This document shows, one piece after another, positions 6,760-16,017 of a DNA stretch of 17,500 nt (within the stretch, counting starts at the first letter, position 1; every line of letters starts with the position of its first letter). Made by a program: the position numbers and the translations under genes. Under the pieces are notes generated by a model. That model saw only the letters and a list, made by a program, of their open reading frames with translations. It was not told where the DNA came from and made no database searches. Origin of the DNA: Neocallimastix lanati (nom. inval.) (taxonomy: Eukaryota; Neocallimastigomycota; Neocallimastigomycetes; Neocallimastigales; Neocallimastigaceae); NCBI GenBank assembly GCA_016946835.1, contig JACVTC010000086.1, positions 140,001 to 157,500 on the forward strand, read 5' to 3'.

Positions 6760-9663
6760 TTAATTCTTTTTTTCATCCTTCTTTTCTTCTGGCTTTTTTT
6801 CATCTGGCTTTTTTTCTTCTGGCTTCTTTTCATCTTTCTTTTCTTCTGCCTTCTTACCTTCATCCTTCTTTTCTTCTTCTACTTTCTTACTTTCATCATC
6901 CTTCTTTTCTTCTTCTACTTTCTTACTTTCATCCTCCTTCTTTTCTTCTTGTTGTGGATCACAAGAGTATGGAATAATACACCAATCTCCACCTTCAACA
7001 CCCCATTTGTATTCATCAGTGTAGATAACATCACATTTCTTACAGCAAGAGTAACTTTCGTTTATTGGACAAGTCTTTTGACGGTTACGTTGTCTATCGG
7101 TGATACCACACCAGTCACCATTTTCAAGACCCCATTCCTTACCGGAACTCTTACTGACATATTCAATTTTAGTGGTTTCCTTTCTACAACATGGATAACC
7201 ATCGGCAAGAGACCAACAGTTTTCATCATAAATTGGTTCCTCTTCTTCTTCAAGGACTACAAGACACCATTCATTACCTTCATGTCCCCATTTACCACTT
7301 TCATCCACGGTTTCAACAATGGTATTTTTGAAGACACAGCAACCATAACCGGTACCCTTACAACCTTCATTCTTTCTTGAACGAACAGTTTCCTTAAGTT
7401 CATAGCCACTACCGTATGGACTGTTTAAGATAGCATCAGCATAGGAACAATCTAACTTGTAGTAACTACAGGCAAACTTGAAACGTTCAATAACCCATTG
7501 CTTAAGACCTAAACAGGTATCTTCTTCATATTTATCGGTAAAGTCGTTTATGTATCTACGAGCCTTTATAGTGGTGAATTCAGTGTTAGTAAGGAAATCT
7601 TCATAGGTAAAGGAATCATGAGCTCTACCAACACCAATATTAAATCTACCTGGGAAAAGACCATTTTCACCTGGAGTACGATCTTCCTTAACGTAAGGTT
7701 CAATGAAGGTTCTAAGTTGATCAATACGTGGAAGAAGAATATTTGGATTGAAGGAAGTACGCATAATTTCATCCATAATAGAGATTAATTCTTCACTATT
7801 ATTATTAAGATTAAGCATAGTATATAATGGGTTCTTTTTTTCGAAAATTTCTTCATCAAATGTACGGTTGGTACTTGGTTTTCTGAAGTTACCAAAGTTC
7901 ATATCGAAATCGTAAATAAGTGGAATCCATAAATCTCTACCGGAAGAGACATCATGATACATATAAAGCATATTATTATTTTCACCAGTGACATGATCAA
8001 AGGAACCAAATAAATATCTAGCAGCTTGTAATCTGATGAAACTCTTGACATCAAAGAATTCTTCTAAATCCTTACGATCCTTTGAGTTTTCTAATTTCTT
8101 TAAAAAGATTTTCATATCTTCATCTTCTGTAATATCTTCATCATCATTAACACACTTAAAGAAATCATTACCCTTATCCTTGTAATCATTACTACAAGTA
8201 TATAAATGCTTAGTTGATTTTTCACCAAAAGTATTTTCTACCCATTGAGCCTTGTAAGCATCTCTTAAAAGATATAAACCCATAAAGGTATCATTAATGT
8301 AAAGTCTAGCATAGTTAGCACTAATACATGGTAATTCAATCTTATTATGTAAATCATAAGCAAGCTTATCTCTTAAGAAGGAAGGATCAACAACTACTGG
8401 ACGTAAACGTAAATCCTTAGCACCATATAAAAGACCATTCTTAATATTAATATTGTAACCTAATTTAGCAAAGAATTTAGTTGATCTACCACCAATCTTA
8501 AACTTTACTTTTTCGAATTTTTTAACTTCACTGTATTATTTAAATATTATTAAGTCATGGTAAATAATTAGCACATTTAAAAAGAGTAAATATATATATA
8601 TAAAAATTATAAAATGAGAAAAAAAAATTTTAAAAAAAAATAAAAATATAAATATAAATAAAACGAATTTAAAATAAATTTAAATATAGGTTAAAAAAAA
8701 TATAAAAATAAATATTAATATAAAAAATATATATATATTAATTTATTTTTAATAGTAATTATATTAATATTATTATATAAGATATATTTATTATTTATTA
8801 TTAGAAAAAAAATACTTATAATATATTTTTCTAAAAATTAATATAAAAAAAAAACTTTTTTTTATCTTTTCTTTTTTTTTTTTTTTTTGTATTTTTTTTT
8901 TACTTACTCATCTAATTCAAAAGTCATTTTAGCAGTATCTTGAGCTTCAAAATATTTTTCAGATGGAAGAGCAAGTTTATATGGAAGAGAAAATATTTCT
9001 TCTAAGGTAAAGTTGGAATAGGTAGTAATAATACTTTCAAATTCTTGTAAAGTAATATTATGCTTTTGATCAATAGTACTTTGAACGATTTCTAAATCAG
9101 TAGAATTAGTAATGGCACTCATTTTAATAAATTCTTTATCATAAAAAGTTCTTCTAGTAGCATAGTTTAAATCAACATATGGAGCGGTGAAACAGTGTTC
9201 GTTTCTCTTTAAGAAACCTGGAGTTTCATCCCTAAAACATTCATAACCCCAGAATAAATTTTTATAATCCACATCAGTTAATTCAACTCTAATAGTTGGA
9301 ACTCTAAAATCGATATGTTCAAAAAGATCTACACGACTAACATTTCCAAAGAAAGCATCCTCAGCTGCAATCTTTTTTAAATTGACTAATTATTTACCAT
9401 TTTAAGTATATGAGTTATAAATATATTAATATTTTTATTACAATTATTAATATATTTTATTTTATTTTTATTAAAAATATATATATATAATAAAAATATA
9501 TAATAAAAATATATAATAAAAAAATATATAATAAAAAAATATATAATAAAAATTTAATAAAAATTTAATATGAAATATAAGAGATATATATATTTAAACA
9601 AATGAATATACCAGCTACTAATGGTAAAGCTATTGCAAGTGATTTGAATAAATTTAATTTCAT
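6760..9663 (-). CDS. Secreted CotH-kinase-like protein with three fungal dockerins
   Basis: A three-exon gene: 9663-9612, 9364-8908 and 8530-6760, giving 759 residues. The start ATG opens the signal peptide MKLNLFKSLAIALPLVA and has A at -3. Residues about 150-480 form a CotH domain: KFKIGGRSTKFFAKLGYNI (179-197), GAKDLRLRP and LRDKLAYDL (206-230), ARLYIND (244-250), GLYLLRD, SFDHVTGENNN (346-356) and YDFDMNFG (376-383). The Asp/Asn residues of the last two blocks match the catalytic and metal-binding pattern of CotH kinases. Three dockerins follow (Cys560-592, 608-644, 657-687), with paired CC and WG.E...WC motifs; the second, with GYPCC and WGLENGDWCGI, is the most canonical. Residues 697-759 are a Lys/Glu/Asp/Pro tail. 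CotH phosphorylates spore-coat proteins in bacteria. CotH-dockerin proteins are known in gut-fungal cellulosomes, but their substrate is unclear. By inference it is secreted and docks on scaffoldin. No stop or frame break is seen; exon joins are inferred from GT/AG and frame. Confidence 0.93.
6774..6960. repeat. Coding repeats for the charged C-terminal tail (36-bp unit)
   Basis: On the plus strand a 36-bp unit starting CCTTCTTTTCTTCTTC recurs at 6864, 6900 and 6936 (the last partial). On the minus strand this is a 12-residue unit, KKDDESKKVEEE-like. Shorter units at about 6774-6860 give PEEKKPDEKKPEEKKDEKK. The tract is nearly all pyrimidine on the plus strand. The third bases barely differ between copies, suggesting recent expansion. 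Confidence 0.9.
8531..8907 (-). other. Intron 2 of the CotH-dockerin gene (377 nt)
   Basis: The donor GA|GTAAGT matches the consensus and the acceptor is AATACAG|TGAAG. Joining them restores the frame (Asp170 is split after two bases) and leads straight from KMTFELDE into VKKFEKVKFKIGG of the CotH domain. Without splicing the frame stops at once with TAA (8904-8906). The intron is AT-rich low complexity. Confidence 0.88.
9365..9611 (-). other. Intron 1 of the CotH-dockerin gene (247 nt)
   Basis: The donor GCTG|GTATAT and acceptor TTGCAG|CTGAG join the signal-peptide exon to AEDAFFGNVSRVDLF, splitting an Ala codon after its first base. A less likely alternative (donor GTAGCT, acceptor AAAAAAG) would also keep frame and change only two or three residues at the cleavage region. 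Confidence 0.8.
9478..9560. repeat. ATATATAATAAAA tandem units inside intron 1
   Basis: About five imperfect units of ATATATAATAAAA with 4-7 A between cores, lying wholly in intron 1. No coding effect is expected. Confidence 0.85.
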
Positions 9664-10246
9664 TTTTATTTGTTTTGTATATTTTTTTTATTTCAGTTAA
9701 TAATTTTATTTTGTTTTATTTTTTTTTTTTTATTTTATTTTGAATTTAAAATTGTTTTTTTATTTTATTTTAATTTTTATTTATATTAATTTTTTTATTT
9801 AATTTATTTTTTTTTTTAATTTGTATTTATTCTTTTTATTTTAAATTTTTTATTTTATTATTTTTTTATAAAAATAAAGTGAATATATTTTATGTAAAAT
9901 AAATAGTTTTATTTATGCTTTTTTTTTTTTTTTTTTTTAATTTTAATTTACATGCACAGCATATTTTTCTATTCTTTCTATTTTTATTTAACAGATTCAC
10001 TTTATTTTTCTTTTTATTATAATAAAAAAATTAAAATATTTATTTTGGAAAAAAAAAAAAAAAATTTAATCACCGTACTCTTTTTATATATTTATATAAA
10101 AAAAAAAAAATTTATATATATATATTGAAATTTAATAATATTAAAGTAATAATAATTAAAAATAATAATAAATAAAATTTAGTACTAAAAAAGAATTTTA
10201 TACTAAATAAAAAAAAAGAATAAAAAGAATAAAAAGAATAATATTA
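9664..10246. other. AT-rich 5' flank of the CotH-dockerin gene
   Basis: This holds the presumed 5' untranslated region and promoter of the minus-strand gene. It is almost only A and T, with a T run at about 9920-9938 and A runs near 10050. No specific promoter element can be picked out from such composition, and no other gene is seen. Confidence 0.6.
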
Positions 10247-10254
10247 TTAAATAT

Positions 10255-10400
10255 TATTAAATAATAAATAATAAATAATAAATAAATATATAAATATAAA
10301 TAATAAATAATAAATAAATAAATAATAAATAATAAATAAATAAATAATAAATAAATAAATAATAAATAATAAATAATAAATAATTAAATAAATGAATAAG
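10255..10400. repeat. AATAAATA / AATAATAA microsatellite
   Basis: A mixed 4-bp and 7-bp array of ATAA-type units. The minus-strand open frame across it is only Tyr/Leu/Ile/Phe and is a by-product of the repeat. Confidence 0.9.
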
Positions 10401-10867
10401 TAATAAATAATTAAATAATTAAAAAAATAAAAAATAAATTTTATATAATATATATATAAATATAATAGTATATACACATATACTGTTATATTGTAGTTAA
10501 ATTACACAATAAATGTAATATATATTGTAAATGTAATATATAAAAGGAGTATATTGTAATATAGGATAGAATTCATTTTAAAGCCTTCCTTTTTATAAAA
10601 AAAAAATTTTTTTTTCTTTTTCTTTTCATTCCCAAAATGCAAAAAATAAATAAAAAAAAAGTTTTTTTTTTATTAGTTTGTAATAAACCTTATTCAAATT
10701 AAAATAGAAATTTTAATCTATCTCATGAAACTTTAATGATTAGAAATTAAATTAATTTTAAATAAATTCAATTGAATTTCATTTCAATTAAATTAAAATT
10801 CATTTCATTCATCCAATATTTTTGTGCAACAGAAAGAAAAGTTTAATGAATGTAGAAATGGAAAAAA
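10401..10867. other. AT-rich spacer
   Basis: No gene is seen. It contains two copies of AATGTAATATATA (about 10513 and 10530), a short AGTATA...TATACT inverted repeat near 10466-10483, and TATATTGTAATATAGG at 10550-10565, which nearly recurs at about 15987-16002. Confidence 0.6.
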
Positions 10868-10985
10868 TTATAATAATAATAATAATAATAAAAATAATAA
10901 ATAATAATAATAATAATAATAAAAATAATAATAAAAATAATAATATAAATAAAGATATAATAAAAATAAATAAATAAATAATAAA
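10868..10985. repeat. (AAT)n-type microsatellite
   Basis: Degenerate AAT and AAAAT repeats over about 115 bp, running into a short AAATAAATAAAT run. The minus-strand frame through it is a Tyr/Leu/Phe artefact. Confidence 0.9.
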
Positions 10986-11377
10986 ATGAAAAGGTTTATA
11001 ACCAAGTAGAGTTTATAATAATAAATAAAAAAATATTTTTTTACTTTTACTTTTCTCTTTCCTTCTTTCATTTTTATTTTATTCTTAGATTTTATATTTT
11101 ATATTAAAAAAAAAATAACATTAAAAAATAAAAATAATTAAACGTTAATCTCATTTTATTTTATTTTATATTATTTCATACCATTTGTTATCTCATCATT
11201 AACTTTTTAATAGTTATTTTTCTTTATATTTTTCATTTAGTTGCTATAATTTTTTTTTTTTTTTTTTATTTATTAAAATTTATTTTATATTAATTTTTTA
11301 TATTTTTTTCAGTTTAATAATAAAATTTTATTTCTATTAAATTTAATTTTTTTTTTTTTTTTTATATTTTTTTAATA
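10986..11377. other. AT-rich spacer
   Basis: No gene is recognised. It includes T runs of about 15-20 nt near 11252-11267 and 11347-11363. Confidence 0.6.
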
Positions 11378-11466
11378 TTATTAATTTAAATAGTTTTTTA
11401 TTAATTTAAATAGTTTTTTTATTAATTTAAATAGTTTTTTTTATTAATTTAAATAATTTTTTATTT
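11378..11466. repeat. TTAATTTAAATAG(T)n repeat, four units
   Basis: Four tandem units of TTAATTTAAATAG plus a T run. The T runs in the first three units are 6, 7 and 8 nt long; the fourth has TAAT in place of TAGT. Confidence 0.9.
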
Positions 11467-11842
11467 ATGGAGGAGGAGAAGAAGAAAAAAAAAAAAAAAA
11501 AAAGATCTTCATCTTCATCGTATTAAACCTTATTTTTAAATATTTTTTTTTCCATTTAAATTTTTAAATTAATATTAATTAATAGTATCCTTGCACAAAT
11601 CAATGAAGCAATAATGGAAGAATAATAGGAATAATAAATACAGGAATAATTGAATCATTAATATATTGAAAACAGATAAACAGCAAAAAAAAAAGAGTAG
11701 TTACTACTAGTATAATAAATAATTAAATAATGGAATAATAAATAAATAAATAAATAAAAAAAAGAGAATTTATTAATACATATTGAATAAAAAATAATAT
11801 ATAAAAAAAATAATACTAAATAATAAATAAAAAATAAAAAAA
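11467..11842. other. AT-rich spacer with a purine-rich patch
   Basis: At 11467-11506 there is a GAGGAGGAGAAGAAG tract running into about 20 A, then ATCTTCATCTTCATCG. An ATG opens a Glu/Lys-rich frame there, but it quickly loses any protein character. The rest is low-complexity sequence without a gene. Confidence 0.55.
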
Positions 11843-12001
11843 ATAATAATAAATAATAAATAATAAATAATAAATAATAAATAATAAATAATAAATAATT
11901 AAATAATAAATAATAAATAATAAATAATAAATAATAAATAATAAATAATAAATAATAAATAATAAATAATAAATAATAAATAATAAATAATAAATAATAA
12001 A
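11843..12001. repeat. 7-bp (AATAATA)n array, about 22 units
   Basis: A nearly perfect heptamer array with one interruption near 11897 (AATTAAAT). It is the longest and purest of the window's 7-bp arrays. Confidence 0.95.
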
Positions 12002-12409
12002 ATTAATTAGAAATTCTTTCTAATTAAAATAAAATTAAATTTATATAAAAATAATAATATATATGTATAATTATTTTTTTTTTTAGTATTATCAAACTAT
12101 AATGGTAACTATTAGTTACAGATAAATAAATGAACTTCATTAAAACATTTACTTTTTAAATATTAAAAAAAGACAAACAAATAAATTAAGACCAAACAAA
12201 ATAAATAGTTATTAATAGTTATTAATATTTATTATATTTTAATAAGAAAAAAAAAAAAAAAAAGAAAAATACATTTCTAATAACTACTTAAAATGGAGTT
12301 TGTTACTTTTAAAAATTACAATACAATATAACTTTTTTTTTTTATTATTCCTTAATTATGAAAAATATTAGATATAAAAATAAAATAAACAGTGTCAGTC
12401 AGTAGTTAT
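12002..12409. other. AT-rich spacer
   Basis: No coding signal. Short A and T homopolymers are present; CAGTGTCAGTCAGTAG at about 12390-12405 lies just before the 31-bp repeats. Confidence 0.6.
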
Positions 12410-12569
12410 AAAATATGTAAAGTATTAATAAAAATAAAATAAAATATGTAAAGTATTAATAAAAATAAAATAAAATATGTAAAGTATTAATAAAAATAAA
12501 ATAAAATATGTAAAGTATTAATAAAAATAAAATAAAATATGTAAAGTATTAATAAAAATAAAATAAAAT
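12410..12569. repeat. 31-bp minisatellite, five identical copies
   Basis: Units start AAAATATGTAAAGTATTAAT at 12410, 12441, 12472, 12503 and 12534 (period 31) with no substitutions that I can see. There are no spacers, so it is a plain tandem repeat, not a CRISPR array. The identity suggests recent expansion or homogenisation. Confidence 0.95.
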
Positions 12570-12657
12570 AAAAGTTAATGAAAGAATGAGAGATTTAAAA
12601 TGAAATCAAATGATGTTCTGTAATTGAAATTAAATTAAGTTATTATTATTTATAACT

Positions 12658-12718
12658 TTTTTTTCTTTTCTTTTTCTTTTTTTTCTTTTTTTTTTTTTTT
12701 CTTTTTTTTTTTTCTTTA
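12658..12718. repeat. Pyrimidine tract of CT(n) units
   Basis: About 60 nt of T with interspersed single C. Such one-strand pyrimidine tracts can act as nucleosome-free or triplex-prone DNA; nothing nearby gives it a role. Confidence 0.85.
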
Positions 12719-13370
12719 TTTTTTCAATCTTAAAACAATTTTTTTTATTCTTCTGAATCTTGTAATGAATATCCTTTTCATATTTTAAAAAACTTTAATA
12801 AAAATATAAATAAAAAAATGTTTTATTTAATATATAAAATATTAACAGAATATTCAATATTTAATAATAAAATTCATTTTATAAATATTAAATTTTGTAT
12901 AGTATAAATATTAAAGATTAACTAATTCATATTAAATAATAAATTTTATTTAATCAATAATAAATATTAAAATATAAATTTAACATTTTATTCTTTTTTT
13001 TATTTATTTATTTATTTATATTAAAATTATTTACTTATTTACTTATTTATTTATTATTATTCATCTATTATTTATTTATTTATTTTTATTCTCAAACAAA
13101 CATATTATTATTATCATTATTATTATTATTATTTTAAAGGGGGTAATTTAAAAAAAAACATATATATATTCATATATATTTAAAATACTTTTATACATAA
13201 ATTAGATAAATTATATAATATATATAGGAATATACAGGAATATATAGAGTTAAGTAGATACCTATATAAATTATATATAAATCAAATAAATAACATTCTT
13301 TGAATCCAATTCCATGATTATCATTCATCCTTTAATGTATATTATTAAGTAATAGAACAATATATTAATG
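12719..13370. other. AT-rich spacer
   Basis: No gene is seen. It includes TTTATTTATTTA runs near 12997-13080 and an unusual AAAGGGGGTAA at 13136-13146. Near 13227-13243 GGAATATACAGGAATATATAG is a short direct repeat of GGAATATA. Confidence 0.6.
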
Positions 13371-13404
13371 TATACACAATATATATAGGAATATATTGTG
13401 TATA
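13371..13404. repeat. 14-bp perfect inverted repeat
   Basis: TATACACAATATAT (13371-13384) and ATATATTGTGTATA (13391-13404) are exact reverse complements around ATAGGA. A stem-loop or the core of a small palindromic element is possible; no flanking duplication was found. Confidence 0.85.
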
Positions 13405-13562
13405 TTAATTTTCATTCATTATCCATTTTATCTTTAATAGGAAGTCATAATAAATTTTTGTGTTATATTAATTATTAATTATTAAATAAATTTATTTATT
13501 TATTTATTATTGTTATTTATTTATTTATTATTATTATTTATTTATTTTCAATTTATCTATTC

Positions 13563-13606
<44 letters not shown>

Positions 13607-14131
13607 TTTAAAATTTATGATAGTTAATATTTATTATTCTTAATATTTATTTATTTTTATTCTTAATATTTATTCATAATATTTAATTATTTATTTATTT
13701 AATATTTAATGTACAATTAGTGTGATCTATGGTGTATGTATAGATGTAAATATATAATAAGATTTTTGTATACCTTTAATAATTATCATCGTTTTAAATT
13801 TATAAATAAATATTGTTATTAACACCATATTAAATTTTTTTTTTTTTTTTTATTAGCAAAATTGAATCAAAATAATGTAAACTCTAATACAATCCATTTT
13901 AGTAAAAATGAATCAAAATAATAATAATTAAAGTTTTCTACTAATGAATTCTTATTTATGCCAATTTTTTTTTTTTTTATTTCTTAAAGTCTGAATGTTT
14001 TAGAATAAATTAAAGTTTAATTTATGATTCTCAATAACTTTATTTATTATACTTTTGATAAATTAAAAATGAATTTATCATAAAAATCACGGACGACCAT
14101 ATTAACTTATTATTAACTATGACTTATTAAG
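13405..14131. other. AT-rich spacer with ATT microsatellite
   Basis: No gene is seen. (TTA)n runs from about 13565 to 13605 without interruption, and TTTATTTA arrays precede it. An 11-18 nt T run occurs near 13836-13852. Confidence 0.65.
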
Positions 14132-14340
14132 TATTTATTATTTATTATATCACTATTTATTATTTATTATATCACTATTTATTATTTATTATATCACTAT
14201 TTATTATTCATTATAAAACTATTATTATTTATTATGTTTAACTATTATTATTCATTATAAAACTATTATTATTTATTATAAAACTATTAAATATTATTTA
14301 TTATGTTTAACTATTATTTATGATTTAATTGTTATGTATT
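14132..14340. repeat. 22-bp tandem repeat decaying into variants
   Basis: Three exact units of 22 bp beginning TATTTATTATTTATTATATC start at 14132, 14154 and 14176. Diverged units follow, with TTCATTATAAAAC and TTTATTATGTTTAAC endings, to about 14340. Confidence 0.9.
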
Positions 14341-15066
14341 ATGTAACTATTATTATTTATGATTTAATTAATATTATTTGTTATTTTAACTATTATTAAT
14401 TTGTTATTTGTAATTTAATTATTTGAATCAAAAATTTTAATTAATAGTAAAAAAAAAAAATATTTATAGATATATATATTTTTAATTATTTTTCATATTA
14501 ATTCTTCATTTTAATTCTTCATTTTAATTATTCATCATCATAATAATAAGAAATATGACACTTGTATCACTCTTTTCACTAATTATTTTAATTTTTTTAT
14601 TATAATGTTGAATTTACTTTTAATATAAAAGAGAAAATTAAGTAATTTAATGTGATGATGATTTGAAAGGAAGGATGGAATCAAAGGGTTATGTAATTCA
14701 TTCCATCATTCATTTTACTTTTAATTTAAAAAAAAAAAAAAATTATAGATTTTCAGATTAATAAATATCTCATTTTAATATTTGATTATATATAGCTTTT
14801 TTCATCTTTTAATAATAGTAATAATAATAATAATAATAATTATATCCCACTTTTTTTACTTTTTCTATTTTTTTTTATCATTTTTTCATTTTTTATGTAA
14901 TAATAAATATAAAAATTACAATCTAAATCCATTTTCATATTTATTATTACAAATATAAATAGGAGTTAATCATCGGAAATTAATTATTTTAAATTAAAAG
15001 AATATAATATGATGCTTTTTTTTTTTTTACTATTATTAAAAATTATTAATTATTTCTGAATTAAAT
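14341..15066. other. AT-rich spacer
   Basis: No gene is recognised. It contains (AAT)n at about 14815-14840 and a slightly richer patch at 14650-14712 (GGAAGGATGGAATCAAAGGG, then CATTCCATCATTC), which carries no readable frame. Confidence 0.6.
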
Positions 15067-15079
15067 AAAAGTATTTTTA

Positions 15080-15202
15080 TTTTTTATTATTTATTATTTA
15101 TTATTTATTATTTATTATTTATTATTCAATTATTTATTTTTTACAATTTATTTATTATTTATTATTTATTATTTATTATTTATTATTTATTATTTATTAT
15201 TA
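15080..15202. repeat. 7-bp (TTATTAT)n array
   Basis: Two blocks (about 15080-15125 and 15149-15202) of the heptamer that is the reverse complement of the 11843-12001 unit, separated by a short AT stretch. Confidence 0.92.
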
Positions 15203-15834
15203 TCCATTAATAAGATAGTTTTTTTTTTTTTTGTTTTTTTTGTTTTAAAAGTATTATTTTTAATTTTTTTTTTTTTTTTTTATATCATTTTTTTTTTATT
15301 ATTTTTCATTCATTGTGTTTTATATTTTTATTTGATTGTAATCTACAAAGAAGCATAATACTATCTCATATCATTCATAATCCGTTATTTTAAAAAATAA
15401 ATGAATAAATAAATAAATAAATAGTTAATTAATTAATTAAATGAATGAATGAATAAATAAATAAAAAATTAAAAAAATTAAAAAATTAAAAATTAATTAA
15501 AAAATATTAATAATATACAGAAAATGTAAAATGCATTTAATTGGTTAATCATTTAATATATACAAAAAAATTAATACAATAAAATAATAAAAAAAAATAA
15601 AAAATAAAATTAAAGAATGACACTAAATGAGGGGTAAAAAAAAAAATGTTAAAAAAGATATTAAATAATGATAGATCACATGTGTTTAATTAAAAACATA
15701 AAAATATATTAATCTCTTTATATTTTTTTATATATCCAATTTTATATATATTATTTTATATATTATATTTTATATATGGAATAATAATAATATTAAATAT
15801 AAAAAAATAGATGATTATTACATAAAATAATAAA
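15203..15834. other. AT-rich spacer
   Basis: Homopolymers, ATAA/ATTAATTA/GAAT tetranucleotide runs near 15400-15465 and AAAAATTA repeats near 15467-15495. No coding signal. Confidence 0.65.
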
Positions 15835-15965
15835 TAATAAATAATCAAAATTAAATAAATAATAAATAAATAATAAATAAATAATAAATAATAAATAAAT
15901 AATAAATAATAAATAAATAATAAATAAATAATAAATATTAATAAATAAATAAATAAATAAATAAT
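15835..15965. repeat. AATAAATAATAAATA microsatellite
   Basis: Mixed 4-bp and 7-bp ATAA units in the same orientation as those at 10255 and 11843. The minus-strand frame through it is repeat-derived. Confidence 0.9.
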
Positions 15966-16017
15966 TAAGCTTCAAATGTATTGAAACATATTGTAATATA
16001 GGTAATTTATAAGCCAC

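Noticed and set aside
6484-7380. 298-codon plus-strand open frame
   Set aside because: It is antisense to the 3' half of the CotH-dockerin gene. Its first half is Phe/Leu runs from T-rich spacer, and the rest mirrors the dockerin codons. The minus strand carries clear domains with conserved Cys and Trp.
7062-7772. Two short minus-strand frames (7062-7253, 7566-7772)
   Set aside because: They lie inside exon 3 of the CotH-dockerin gene in other frames and have no motif of their own.
10247-11071. Minus-strand Tyr/Leu/Ile/Phe-rich frames (10247-10477, 10868-11071)
   Set aside because: They are translations of ATAA and AAT microsatellites; stop-free only because of the repeat period.
11467-11530. 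ATG followed by a Glu/Lys-rich frame
   Set aside because: It is a purine tract plus an A run; after about 13 codons it turns into low-complexity hydrophobic sequence with no conserved feature.
12410-12569. CRISPR-like regular repeats
   Set aside because: The 31-bp units abut without unique spacers, and the genome is eukaryotic.
15793-16017. 74-codon minus-strand frame
   Set aside because: Most of it is the ATAA microsatellite; the non-repeat start is too short to support a gene.
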